Positions 35,583 to 47,900 of a stretch of DNA of 64,000 nucleotides are shown in pieces. A program made the position numbers and the translations under genes. The stretch's first letter is position 1. The number at the start of each line of letters is the position of its first letter. Below the pieces are notes generated by a model. That model was not told the origin of the DNA, ran no database searches, and saw nothing but the letters and a program-made list of their open reading frames with translations. Origin of the DNA: Gnetum montanum (lineage: Eukaryota > Streptophyta > Gnetopsida > Gnetales > Gnetaceae); the NCBI GenBank assembly GCA_015680685.1, contig MNCI01022636.1, positions 157,224 to 221,223 of the forward strand, in the 5' to 3' direction.

Positions 35583-36850
35583 ACACTATTCTCCATCATT
35601 TTTACATTGTTTAATAATTATGTAATACAAATATTAGTTAAAGTGTTTTTTTTTGACATGTAGCACTAAATCATGAATACATGGAATCAATTTGACCTAC
35701 TCTTAAACCTAACTAGATCCTATAATGATGTCAAATGATCAATTAAACTAGAATTTCTAGATCTTGAACCTAGGAGCCTATTTGATCATATATCCTCAAT
35801 AGACAAGTCCTTAGAGTTACCTAAGTACATAGTTAAAACCCTTGACTTAGAGACTAGAGAAATCATGGAAGAAACTCTAGTTGAAATTTCCATTACAACC
35901 CATAATGATAAGGGAAAAATGCTAAAATGAAGTTTCTCACTAGAGTCCTAGATGGTCCAAGATATCACCAAGGTCCCTCAAGATGAGATTAAAGTCTTTG
36001 CTTGGTCATATGAAGATATTCTAGGACTTGATCCATGTTTAGTACAACATAACATTATACTTGACTCGAGCATGAAGCTAGTTAAATAAAAAGTTCATAA
36101 GATTAGATCAAATTTGGCCCTGGTAGTTTTCGATGAGATAAAGAAGCTTTACTAAGAAGGTTTCATCCAAGCTATCGATTATGCCAATTGGGTATCCAAC
36201 ATAGAGGTACTTCATAAGGAAAATAGGAATATTCATATTTGCATCAATTTCCATGACCTCAACAATGCAACCATTAAAGTTGATTTTTCTTTGCCTAGTA
36301 TTAATTAACTTATGAATACTATGGTTGGAAATGCCTTTTTATCCTTCATGGATGGGTTCTTGGGATACAACCAAGTTAGGATTAATCCATAAGTTGCACA
36401 TAATCTTCATGTCCCCTTGGGAAACCTTCTATTTGATAATGATGTCATTTAGTTCGAAGAACAAAGGGGCAACCTATCAATAAGCCATGATCTGCATCAT
36501 TAGTGACTACATATTAGGGTTATTGAATGATTATGTTGATGACATAGCTATTAAGTCCAAAATAGCCAGTGATCATGGTCATGACCTAAACCTAGTACTT
36601 CAATGATGTCTCAAATATGAGCTTAGATTTAATCATAAGTACTATGTCCTCGGTGTTAGAACCAATAAGATGCTTGGTTTCATAGTATCCGAGCCAGGGA
36701 TACAAGTTGACCCTAACAAGGTTAAGAGCATAACCAATCTAACAATACCTAGCAAACTTAAGAAAAATATGAGGTTTATAAGGTAGATTTTAATTTATTC
36801 ATAGGTTTATCTTGAGACTCACAAATATGCTACAACCCATGCAACACTTA
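35583..36850 (+). pseudogene. element C reverse transcriptase (Tat-like)
   Basis: The spacer 35650-35940 aligns with that of element D. RT motifs are LGLDPCLVQHNIILDSS (about 36030-36080), a CINFHDLNNATIKVDF stretch (about 36240-36290), FMDGFLGYNQV (about 36345-36380), an intact YVDD box at 36532-36543 in LLNDYVDDIAIKSK, and connection-domain text to about 36800. Stops include 36088, 36153 and 36306. D and C are clearly the same subfamily. Element C runs on to 38130, where B interrupts it. Confidence 0.8.
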
Positions 36851-38130
36851 CTTAAAAAGTGAGTTTACTATGAGTGGATTGATCAATGTTAGGAAGCCTT
36901 TGACAATACTAAAAAAGAATTGGTCCAACTACCTATCATGCATCCTTCTTAGATGGATAAATCATTCTACATCTACCCTGAAATATTTGAAATCTCCATG
37001 GCCTTTTTTTCTCTATTAAAAATTAGATGATGGAGTAGAGTTACCTATCTACTAATTGAGCCATGCATTGGTAGCATATGAGACCTAATACACTAAGGTT
37101 AAAAAGCATTCTTTAGCCTGGTCTTGTCTCTAAAGAAGTGGAGATACTAACTCTTTAGGAGCCAAGTCAACATTTTATGCAAGGATAACATGCTAAGAGT
37201 CACAACGACCAACATCTATGAGAGTAGCCAAACAGCCCAATGGAAACCATAATAGCTAATTTTGATCTACATTACATCTCCCAAGCCTTAATGAAATATT
37301 AAGCTATAGTCGAACAACTCACCACCTCCCCAATTAAGGATCATGTAGTCAGAGATCTTGAATTTCCTAATGATCATGTCAACATTGTCAACGAAGTACT
37401 TAAAGGATATGAGGTCATCATGCACTTTGATAGATATTTGATTGACCATGGAGGTAGTGTTTAGCCTTGGTCTTGTCTCTAAAGAAATCGAGACATTACC
37501 TTTTTATGAGCAAAGCCAACATCATATGAAAGGATAACATGCTAAGATTCATAGTGATCAACGTCTATGAGACTAGTAAAATAGCTTGATGGAAGACCAT
37601 AAAAATTTAGTTTAATCTACATTACATCTCCCAAGCCTCAATGAAAGATCAAGCTATAGATAGGCAACTTACCACTTCCAAAATTGAGGATCATGATCAT
37701 GTCAACATTGTCAATGAAGTACCCAAAGGATATGAGGTCATCATGCACTTTGATAGAGCTTTGACTACACGTGAAGATAATGTAGCTACCATCATAACAT
37801 TATCCTCTAGTGACATACAAATTTCAAATTCCCATGTACTAACAACATAGAAAAATATGAAAGGTTAATCAATGGAATGATGGTAGCTTGTAACTGAGGA
37901 ATTACATGTTTAATGATAGATGGTGATTTTCAACTAGTGGTTAACCAACTAAAGTCTACACATGCAAAGCTAAACATTTACAATCTAACTATGAACTAGC
38001 TAAAAAATTCATGCTACTATTTATAGATGTTGATATCCAACATCTTTTCTAAGAAAAGAAAATCTTATTCAGTACCATTATCATCTAAGCTCTAATTGTG
38101 ACATTTGATGTGTTTAGCAAAGTATCTTCC
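36851..38130 (+). pseudogene. element C RNase H and second RNase H with internal tandem duplication
   Basis: RNase H remnants (about 36860-37250) are followed by a second RNase H with HVNIVNEVPKGYEVIMHFDRA (Asp, about 37695-37755), a damaged Glu motif (about 37850) and DGDFQLVVNQL (Asp, about 37920-37950). Between them a block starting TTAGCCTGGTCTTGTC at 37113 recurs at 37461 (offset 348). The end of RH and start of the second RH are therefore present twice and diverged by roughly one fifth. The domain is cut at 38130 by the insertion of B; the text resumes at 47994. Confidence 0.75.
38126..38130. repeat. target-site duplication of element B (left)
   Basis: CTTCC before the LTR start. The identical CTTCC occurs at 41476-41480 and 47994-47998, each time directly after an LTR end. 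Confidence 0.8.
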
Positions 38131-41100
38131 TGTTGGTGGCCATTTGGGACATGACTGCCAACAAGTGTCCTCAAACAAAATTTAGGTTCTTGCTGGTCTC
38201 TAGCAACACCAAGGACCAGATACCTCCAAATAGACTTAGTAGTTAATGTGAGTATGTCTATGTGCTTTTGTGGTGTGTGGTTGTGAAATATGAAATGATT
38301 GTGTTGTGTGTAAACTACAAATAACTTATCTTAAAGAGATTTAGCCAACTTTGCTAAGTACTGTGAGTTGTTGAGAGTTCCTATTTTGTTTAATTGTCTA
38401 GTTTACACGGTCCTTATAATACCTACTTGTAAAAAATAAAATTTTGTAAAAACATTTGAGCACAACTCTACAAAACTCTACAAATCTACTTCTAATTGTT
38501 CCCAGAGAAAGAAATAGTTCCACAAGAAAACTAGAAATAGAGCAATATTCAATGGAAATAGACAGAAAAGAAAGAAGATTTGTGTTAAGATGTAAAATAT
38601 TTAAATAAGGTAAAATGATATGAGTAAACACTTCGTAATAAAGCTATCCCAAATTAAATATCTACAAATTGTTCAAACTTCCAAGACTCAAATAAGGAAT
38701 TTCTTCAAGAAAATCCTAGTATGCTACCAAAAATTGCTACGTAAACTACCACGTACGAGACTCTATTTTGGCTACATAATGGATTTCAATAATTGCATTC
38801 AACAGAACGTTCAAAAGACTTGAAAATTTCTAATTGAAATACCACAGAGATTCACTTTAAAGATAAAAAGAAGCTATTCTAGTCCCATCAAAATACCAAA
38901 GATTTTTAAACCCTCTTGACTATTGAATCGTTCAACGACATGACTACAAGCATAGGCTTTCTTACAACGATCTGAATAGCAATAATTATACATTAAAAAT
39001 AACCAAATTCACTACTAAAATGCTCTTAAAGCTTTCAAACAAAAGCACTTCCATGGTAAAATTTTAATAGAAATTTTCTATTGGGCAACAAGAACAATAA
39101 GAAACATCTAAAAATCCCAAAATTACTTGCCAAGAATGATACTATCTAAACCACTAGCTAATAAATTTTAAAAAAATAAAAATAAAACATAAGTCACAGG
39201 ACTATGACAAAGAGGCTAAAATATTTTCTTTAGCCAATCATCTTACGAGAAATCTTTCACAATTTCTTCTTTACAATGCTCTTCTCCCAAGACTCACAGT
39301 GTGTCTCTAAGTGAGAGCCCAAGTGTGTGATGTGAGACCTCTAGAGATCCTTGAAGCCTTTTTATAGGGTTCCAAGGTAGGTAGCTAACTTACAAAATAT
39401 CTTAGGTGGTTATAACCACCATAGAGATAAAAAATTTGTAGTTGCCAAGTGTCCTATTCAGTTACCAAGTGTCTTCATTCAGTTGCCAAGTGGTCACCAT
39501 GGAGATAAAAAAGTTGTAGTTGACAAGTGTCCCATTTAGTTGACAAGTGGCCCATTTATTTGACAAGTGGCCATTGTCGAGATAAAGACGTTGTAGTTGA
39601 AAAGTGGCCTTTGTGGTGGTTATAACCATCATTTCAATTGACAAGTGTTTGATTCACATGGAACTTTGAACAATTGTTGCACAAATTCCCATCCTAAATC
39701 ATAAAATATTTTATTGTTATTTACATCATAGTAGTAGAGATAATAACCATGGAGTTGATGCTTACATGGATGGGTTAATATATAAATATATATGTAAGTG
39801 TTTAATATTTGTCCATCTTTCTAATGCTTGGGATCCATGATTTTCTTTCTACCTGACATCAACCTCTGTCTGTCCAAATCATTTGCAAGTTGAAGGATTT
39901 GAACCTGAAAAATGCATTAAAATGAAATGCTATGTCATGGTAGTTATATCCAATAATAGTTTCAACATAAATAGTGGGACCTCCAGATATTGATTCAAAA
40001 ATTTTGATGAAATAATTCTTGATTATCGTATTCAACTGGTTTGTTAAGTCCTTATTGTGACTGATACAAAGAGAATCATTCAAGTCTGGCCTTTTTGTAG
40101 CCAACCACCTCTACAACTGCGCAGGCTTCATAGAACCCCTCTAATCACCCAGGAAACCAACCTATCAATGACTACTCATTAGAAGTTGATCAAAAGTGAC
40201 TCCTCATCTGCACTACAGCGCCATCGTGAAAATCTTACAAAACTAGAACGCATTGAAAAGGACGAAGATTGGGGAAAACATACAACAGAAAAGAAAAGTT
40301 TAATCAAAATGGATCAGTCATTTTGTGCAGCATCAGTTGGAGCCTTTCTCGAGAGGCATGTTCATGTCAATGTCCAGCAACATCCAATGGTTATGCTGGG
40401 CGTATGCCCATTGGCAGCTTGTTCGCATAAATACAGTTGTGCTCTGGATTATCAGTGTTATTCCTCATAATTTAATACGGCAGAAATCACATCTGGTTAT
40501 GCTGTGGCCTATTGCCCATCCATTGAGAGGAAAACATCCGTATGATGAAAAGAACAAAGACACAAAGGAGGAATTCTGAAATGAGACTCATCCCCCACAG
40601 ACATTTGAGGTGGTTTCCCCGAAACAGTGGTAGACATGGCCATCTTCATGGAGGGTAGTCAAATACAAAGGCTACTACTATTTTAACTCTCCATGGGCTC
40701 TACAACACATGGCCACCTAGATGCATCGATGTGACTACAAAGAGCATAGTGTTATCTTTGGAGAATGGTGTGAGTGGTGGGGGGTGTTCGACATAATTCC
40801 TACATTGATGCAGCTGTGGAGTCTCAACCGCCTTGCCACTACACTCATATTTGTTATCATCATCCTCGATTTTAGTCGTGCCACTATTTATGCCCTTTAC
40901 GAGTATCTCTTTCTGCATTTCTGAATCTTCATCAAATCGCGAGTCCTCAAGGACAAGTGGATTTTTTATTATGTATTCGGCTCCCTCTTCAGAAAGCACT
41001 GGTTCCCCAGCAGCTTTAACTTTAAACAACTAAAATCTCTAGACGAAACATTTGAAAATATGAAACTATACAATTTCTATAGACTAAAAAGTCTTAGGGA

Positions 41101-41475
41101 TATGCACTTTAACGGTGGCGGCCAGTATTCATACTATGAGTACAGTCGCTTTTCTGAATATGTCATCTTCATCAATGAAGAAAATGCATCTGTATTACCC
41201 AAGGAAATGATGAAACATTTTATGTATGCAAATGTAAACCTGAGAACAACCATATTTCTAGAATGAAGGTGTTTCTCGATCAGGCAAAGTTGTAGAGTGG
41301 GGGAACCTTAACAGAGGCCATTAAACAAGCCCTTGCCTTGCATGTTCTCATATACATCCTTGCATACTTTCTAGTGGATTTAAAATATATTTGTTGTTTA
41401 TGCATTTATTTTACAAATTTCCTTTTTCCAGTATCTACTTTTGGAGTTCCATGAAATGGCCAAAATGTTCGAACA
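38131..41475 (-). repeat. complete element-B-type LTR with perfect target duplication
   Basis: Plus-strand text runs from TGTTGGTGGC (38131) to TTCGAACA (41475), 3345 bp, flanked by CTTCC on both sides, so by itself it looks like a solo LTR inside element C. The outer 1.4 kb is homologous to A's LTRs; the middle is module Y (shared with 44960-47993, absent from A). A minisatellite of about 22-bp units lies at 39438-39650. Confidence 0.75.
40130..41380 (+). other. coding-like patches in module Y, left LTR copy
   Basis: On the strand opposite to the element's own transcription, open or nearly open stretches include 40186-40470 (94 codons), the text VKYKGYYYFNSPWALQ (about 40648-40695), 40721-40924, and 41060-41266 (68 codons, MKLYNFYRLKSL start). 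A hydrophobic LALHVLIYILAYFLVDLK stretch follows (about 41330-41385). The same patches occur at 46563-47900. A minus-strand ORF (41029-40700, 109 codons, acidic) also exists in both copies. No family was recognised; a captured gene fragment is possible, and U3 sequence without coding role is the alternative. Confidence 0.4.
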
Positions 41476-41827
41476 CTTCCTTGATCGAGAACTATTCCCT
41501 TTCCATCACATAGAATACTAACGAAACCATAATAGCCACCATTGTTAATGTTCCTCAACAAGAGTGATGACATTAAGTATTAGCTAATGCATCGTAAACC
41601 TCCACAAAACCTAACTAACCCTCAAAAGGATATTCTAAATAACATGTCAAAAACAATACAGCATTGTAGCTAATATTACATTATGTTAAAGGTCCTATGA
41701 TGGTATATTGTTAGTATGCTTAAGTAAACTAGAAGACCTCATGGTTCTTGAATAGGTATATGAGGGTATATGTGAAGGACATATATGACCTAGAGCCATG
41801 TCCACAAACATTAGATGCTTAGGATAC
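41476..41827. repeat. 352-bp copy of element C flank embedded in B's left side
   Basis: Collinear with 47994-48345 at a constant offset of 6518 with no indel and about four substitutions noticed (roughly 99 percent). It starts with the CTTCC duplication and joins LTR sequence at 41828 with no obvious microhomology. Confidence 0.8.
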
Positions 41828-42500
41828 CATTGATGCAGGTGTGGAGTCTTAACCGCCTCGCCACTACACTTACGTTTGTTATCATCATCCTCGACTTCAA
41901 TCACATCACTATTCATGCCCTTTACGAGTACCTCTTTCTGCATTTCTAAATCTTAGTCAAATCGCGAGTCCTCAAGGAAAAGTGGATTTTTTATTATGTA
42001 TTTGGCTCCCTCTTCAACAAGCGCTGGTTCCCCAGCAGCTTTAACTTTAAACAACTAAAATCTCTGGATGCAACATTTGAAAATATGAAACTATACAATT
42101 TCTGTAAACTGAAAAATATTAGGAATATGCACTTTAATGGTGGCATCCAGTATTCATACGGCAAGTATAGTCACTTTTCTAATAATGTCATCTTCAATGA
42201 CAGAGAAAACACATCTGTATTACCCAGGGAAATGATGAAACCTTTTATGTATGCGAATGCAAACCTGAGAATGGCCATCTTTCTAGAATGAAGGTGTTTC
42301 TCGATTAGGCAGAGTTGTAGAGTGGGGGAACCTTAATAGAGGCCATTAAACAAGCCCTTAACTTGCATGTTCTCATATACATCCTTGCATATTTTCTAGT
42401 TGATTTGAAATAGATTGGTTGTTTATGCATTTTTTTTACAAATTTTCTTTTTCCAGTGTCTACTTTTGCTGTTCCATGAAATGGCCAAAATGTGCCAACA
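41828..42500 (-). repeat. partial LTR adjoining B internal region (3' LTR remnant)
   Basis: Matches 47321-47993 of the right LTR, diverged more than the complete left LTR is. It ends GTGCCAACA at 42500 directly next to the polypurine tract (42501-42513, minus strand), so it is the genuine 3' LTR end of the copy with an internal region. Confidence 0.7.
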
Positions 42501-42709
42501 TTTCTGCCCCCATAAAAGCTTAAAGAAATTTATGCAGCCCCATTTTAAAATTGAACTGTACTTGAAGCTTTTATTGAACTTTTTTTATCTGAAAATATAA
42601 ATCATTTTTGAGGAAAATTTCCATCAAACATAAGGTTTGGTGGTATAAAAACCTCATTCCTAAAACAAAAAACAAATTGTACATTATCAAGTCCTTTATT
42701 CATGGACTA
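42501..42709 (-). other. polypurine tract and 3' untranslated region of element B
   Basis: The minus strand reads ...TGGGGGCAGAAA directly before the LTR at 42500. The next 200 bp align with 4134-4350 of element A. Non-coding. Confidence 0.65.
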
Positions 42710-43560
42710 TTATTGAGATGGAAAGAGAATGTTGAGGATTACTCTAGTAGGAATCCTTATATCTCTAACCTTCTCATAAGCAATCTCTCTATTATTTTTT
42801 GGCTCGCTGGAGCTTTCAACTTGATCTTCTTGAGCGTTTTCTTTAGCAATCCTCTCATCTTCTTTCTCAAATGAATTTTCATTTTCTTGGAGTGTACAAA
42901 TTTTTTTTTCAACACCTACTTTTTCAGCCATGTTACTTTTTCCATTTGAAGTAATGTTATCAATCATGAAAAGTTTGTTGTAGATGTATATCTGATTTGG
43001 TTCTCCTTTCCAAGGTAGCCACATGCGAGAATAATCTATTGATATGTAACCTAAGAAATTATTGCTCCAACTTCTACTAAATAAGAGACTATGTGAATCT
43101 GGTATACCTATCACGTGAATAGTTACTCTACTTCTGATGCAGGGTTTAGAAGCAATTTCAAATAGGAAATTTGGTAATTGACCCAAAATTTTCACTCTAC
43201 TTTTATCCACTTGAACAATCTTATTATTTGATTTTTTAGGAGTCAAACCGAATTTCTTACATATAGACAATGGCATTATAGTATACATAGCTCTAGAATC
43301 AACCAAACAATTGTGTAAGTATTTATCCTTCAATTTCATTGTCAAAAGGAACGAAGGAGCTTCCTTATCATACGAGGTCTTTAATTTCTCATCATCATTA
43401 GACACATAACTTAACTCTAATTCTCTAACTCTCCTTTTACCTTTAATGAACTCTAAAGCCTTTCTTTGCTGATCTTATATTTGAAGCAACTGATAAAAAC
43501 TAATATTGGCCTTGCCATGTTTAAGGTCTTCAGTCAAATCATACTCTCCATCACCAATAA
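42710..43560 (-). pseudogene. element B protease with family C-terminal tail
   Basis: An open frame of 231 codons (43405-42710), one of the longest in the window. The active-site region reads LVDSRAMYTIM (codons about 43300-43268); the family's D-S/T-G-A has Gly changed to Arg. IPDSHSLLFSRSWS follows about 75 residues later. After LQEN the frame goes straight to a tail with DERIAKENAQEDQVESSS and PTRVILNILFPS. In element A the RNase H and RT start lie between these two points. The clean junction and the kept reading frame show an internal deletion, not random decay. Confidence 0.8.
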
Positions 43561-43589
43561 AGCTTGGTCTCTTTATCCATTTATTAACA

Positions 43590-44834
43590 GACTAATTTGG
43601 ATTACTTTGCCCTACTTGATTATCTTTACCTTTATTCTTATCTCTTCTATTTGGCTCAAAAGCTTTTCTCTTAATAGATGGATTAGTAATAGCATTTGGG
43701 GGTCTCGAAGTAGTTAGTCTTTCCTTAGATCAGAGATTATATCCATTTTCCTCATTGTTATTGCATTCTTCATCTGAAGATATATCTTCTTCAGAACTTG
43801 ATAGATAAGAAGTATCACTTGATCCATTGCTAGAAGATTTACTTGCATAATGAACACTAGATAACTCATTATCAGATTCAATATCAAGAAAGTTAGACAT
43901 AATAAGATCACTTTCATCCTCATCTTCTACTAACTTAGTGTCTTGATGTTTATGCTTTCTACTTTTGCTTTCTTCCTTAATATTCCTTTCTTCTTTGATA
44001 TTAACTCTTACCAATGCTTTTTCAAGCTTCACTATTTTGTTAGACATATCTCTCATTAATTGTCCTTTTTCAGATCATACTCTTTCATGTTCTTTCTCTA
44101 TCTTAACATGAGATGGACCTGGTAAAGCTTTAAATTGAGCAAAATCTTGCATAGGAATCATAACTCTTTCTTCTCTTTTTTGAATTNNNNNNNNNNNNNN
44201 NNNNNNNNNNNNNNNNNNNNNNNNNNNNNNNNNNNNNNNNNNNNNNNNNNNNNNNNNNNNNNNNNNNNNNNNNTAGCCCACAGTATAGTTGTTGTTGATC
44301 TAATTGATTACCAAACTGGGCCAAGAAAAGATTCTTCATGTCATCCCAACTTGTAATACTATTACTTGGTAAGTTCGAATACCAAATCTAAGCCATATCC
44401 TTTAAATTTGATACAAACAACCTACAAGCTTGATCTTGATGTTGAACATTTGCATGAACTAAAGCTAACCCACACATGTAAATATATTATTCAACTAAAT
44501 AAGCTTTTACAAGAATGAAAAGCTTAAGAAAATATTTGTAAACTACCTTAAAAATATCATTATAATTTTGAAATCCTAATGATGTAACTCTTTGCCAAGG
44601 ATTTTCCATCCTATGCCTTTGGATAGTTGAACTCTTAAACTTTCTAGATCTTCTCTTATAAATCGATAAACAAGATATAATGGGTGATCTTCTTGATCTT
44701 CTAGTTTTCACTCCACTACTTGTTCCCAATTCAAAAAATTTCTTTTGTTCTTCTTCAAATGAAGAATCAGTCTTATAACCTAGAATAGCTTTTGATACTT
44801 TGAAATTTTCCAAACTACCAATCTTCTTGGTCAT
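43590..44834 (-). pseudogene. element B gag (with assembly gap)
   Basis: ATG at 44834 (MTKKIGSLEN), 115 open codons to 44487, then the capsid core (SWDDMKNLFLAQFGNQLDQQQ, about 44345-44285), the gap, and an open frame 44056-43730 with the coiled-coil-like KIVKLEKALVRVNIKEER and the Ser/Glu-rich tail SSSNGSSDTSYLSSSEED. Less damaged than A's copy. A non-autonomous element of this type could have been moved by enzymes supplied in trans. Confidence 0.75.
44187..44273. other. assembly gap (87 N)
   Basis: The flanks align to 6892-6897 and 7143 onwards of element A, where 245 bp (6898-7142) of gag lie between. The true missing length is probably near 245 bp. Confidence 0.8.
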
Positions 44835-44934
44835 GAACTAAAAGTAGTATCTAATTTCTTAAGCCTTTATAGTAACAAATAATTGTTGATGTGCTAAAAT
44901 TATAAGGCATATGAACCTAGAGGCTGAATTTTTA

Positions 44935-44952
44935 GCCATCCTTCTAGCGCCA
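44935..44952 (-). promoter_or_regulatory. primer-binding site of element B
   Basis: The minus strand reads TGGCGCTAGAAGGATGGC, one change from element A's site, 7 nt from the LTR end at 44960. Confidence 0.6.
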
Positions 44953-44959
44953 AAAGAAT

Positions 44960-47900
44960 TGTTGGTGACCGTTTGGGACATGACCGCCAATGAGTGACCT
45001 CGAATAGGATTTAGGTGTTTGCTAGTCTCTAGCAACACCATGGCCCAGATACCTCCAAATAGACTCAGTAGTTACTGTGAGTATGTATATATGCTGTTGC
45101 GGTGTGTGGTTGTAAAATATGCATCGATTGCATTGTGTGTAAACTACAAATGACTTATCTTAAAGAGATTCAACCAACTTTGCCAAGTACTGTGAGTTGT
45201 TGAGGGTTCCTATTTTGTTCAATTGCCTAGTCTACGTGGTCCTTATAATACCTACTTATAACAAATAAAATTTTGTAAAAACATTTGAGCACAACTCCAC
45301 AAATCTACTTCTAATTTTCCCTAGAGAAAGAAATAGTTCCACAAGAAAACTAGAAATAGAGCAAGATTCAATGGAAATAGACAGAAAAGAAAGCAGATTT
45401 GTGTTAAGACCTCAAATATTTAAATAAGGTAAAATGATACGAGTAAACACTTCGCAATAAAGCTATCCCAAATTCAATATCTACGAATTGTTCAAACTTC
45501 CAAGGCTCAAATAAACAATTTTTTCAGGACAATCCTACTATGCTACCAAAAATTGCTGCGTAAACTACCACGTACAAGACTCCATTTTGGCTAGATAATG
45601 GATGTCAACAAGAACAATAAGAGAAATCTAAAAATCCCAAAATTACTTGCCAAGGATGATACTATCTAAACCACTAGCTAAACAAAATAAAAATAGAACA
45701 TAACTCACAAGGCCATGACAAAGAGACTGAAATCTTTTCTTTAGATCTTACAAGCAATCTTTCAAAATTTCTTCTTTACAATGCTCTTCTCCCAAGACTC
45801 AAAGTGTGTCTCCAAGTGAGAGCCAAAGTGTGTGATGTGAGACCTCCAGAGACCCCTGAAGCCTTTTTATACAATTTAAAGGTAGGTAGGTAAGTTGCAA
45901 AATATCTTGGATGGTTATAACCACCATAGAGATAAAAAAGCTATAGTTGCCAAGTGTCCTATTCAGTTGCCAAGTGTCTTCATTCAGTTGCCAAGTGTCT
46001 TCATTTAGTTGCCAAGTGATCACCATGGAGATAAAAAGGTTGTAGTTGACAAGTGTGCCATTTAGTTGACAAGTGGCGATTGTGGAGATAAAGAAGTTGT
46101 AGCTGAAAAGTGGCCTTTGTGGTGGTTATAACCATCATTTCAATTGACAAGTGTTCAATTCACATGGAACTTTGAAAAATTGTTGCACAAATTCCCATCG
46201 TAAATCATAAAATATTTTATATTTATTTACATCATAGTAGTATAGATAATAACCATGGAGTTAATGCTTACATGGATGGATACATATATAAATATATATG
46301 TAAGTGTGTAATATTTTTCCATCTTTCTAATGCTTGGGAGCCATGATTTTCTTCCTACCTATCATCAACCTTTGTCTATCCAAATCATTTGTGAGTTGAA
46401 GGATTTGAACCTGCGAAATGCATTAAAATGAAACTCTATGCCATGGAAGTTATATCCAATAATAGTTCTGACATAAATGATGGGACCTACACATATTGAT
46501 TCAAAAATTTTGATAAAATAATTCCTGCTTATCGTATTCAACTAGTTCATGAAGTCCTTATTGTGACTGATACAGAGAGAATCGTTCAAGTCTGGATTTT
46601 GCGTAACCAACCACCTCTGCAACTATGTAGGTTTCATAGAACCCCTCTAATCACCCAATCAGCCAATCTGTCAATGAATACTCATCGCAAGTTGATCAAA
46701 AGTGACTCCTCATCTACACTGCAGCGCCATCATGAAAATCTTACAAAACTAGAACCCATTGAAAAGGACAAAGATTGGGGAAAACGTACAACAGAAAAGC
46801 AAAGTTCAATCAAAATGGGTTAGTCACTATGTGTAGCATCGGTTGGAGCCTTTATCGAGAGGCACGTTCATGTCAGTGTCCAGCAACAACCAATGGATAT
46901 GCTGGGCATATTCCCTTTGGTAGCTTGTTCGCACAAATACAGTTGTGCTCTTGATTATCAGTGTTATTCATCATAATTTAATATAGCTGATAGCAAGGAA
47001 GAAATTACATTTCGTTATGCTACGGCCTATTCCCCATCCATTGAAAGGAAAGCGTACGTATGATGAAAAGAACGAAGACACAGAGGAGGAATTCTCGAAT
47101 GAGACTCATCCCCCGTAGATGTTTGAGGTGGTTCCCCTGGAATAGTGGTAGACATGGCCATGTTCATGGAGGGAAGTCAAATACAAAGGCTACTACTATT
47201 TTAACTCTCCATGGGCTTTGCAACGCATGGCTGCCTGGATGCATCGATGTGACTACAATGAGCATAGTGTTATCTTTGGAGAATGGCGTGAGTGGTGGGG
47301 GGTGTTGGGCATACTTCCTACATTGATGCAGGTGTGGAGTCTCAACCACCTTGCCACTACACTCATATTTGTTATCATCATCCTTGATTTCAATCGTGCC
47401 ACTATTTATGCCCTTTATGAGTATCTCTTTCTGCATTTCTGAATCTTCATCAAATCGTGAGTCCTCAAGGACAAGTGGATTTTTTATTGTGTATTTGGCT
47501 CCCTCTTCAACAAGCATTGGTTCCCCAGTAGCTTTAAATTTAAACAACTAAAATCTCTAGACGCAACATTTGAAAATATGAAACTATACAATTTCTGTAG
47601 ACTAAAAAGTCTTAGGGATATGCACTTTAACGGTTGCAGCCAGTATTCATACTGTGAGTACAGTCGCTTTTCTGAATATGTCATCTTCATCGACGAAGAA
47701 AATGCATTTGTATTACCCAAGGAAACGATGAAATCTTTTATGTATGCAAATGTAAACCTGAGAACAACCATATTTCTAGAATGAAGGTGTTTCTCGATTA
47801 GGCAAATTTGTAGAGTGGGGAAACCTTAACAGAGGCCATTAAACAAGCCATTGCCTTGCATGTTCTCATATAGATCCTTGCATATTTTCTAGTGGATTTA

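Noticed and set aside
39462-39644. Repeated TWQLNED-like peptide as a real repeat protein
   Set aside because: It is a translation of the 22-bp LTR minisatellite; unit length is not kept in frame throughout.
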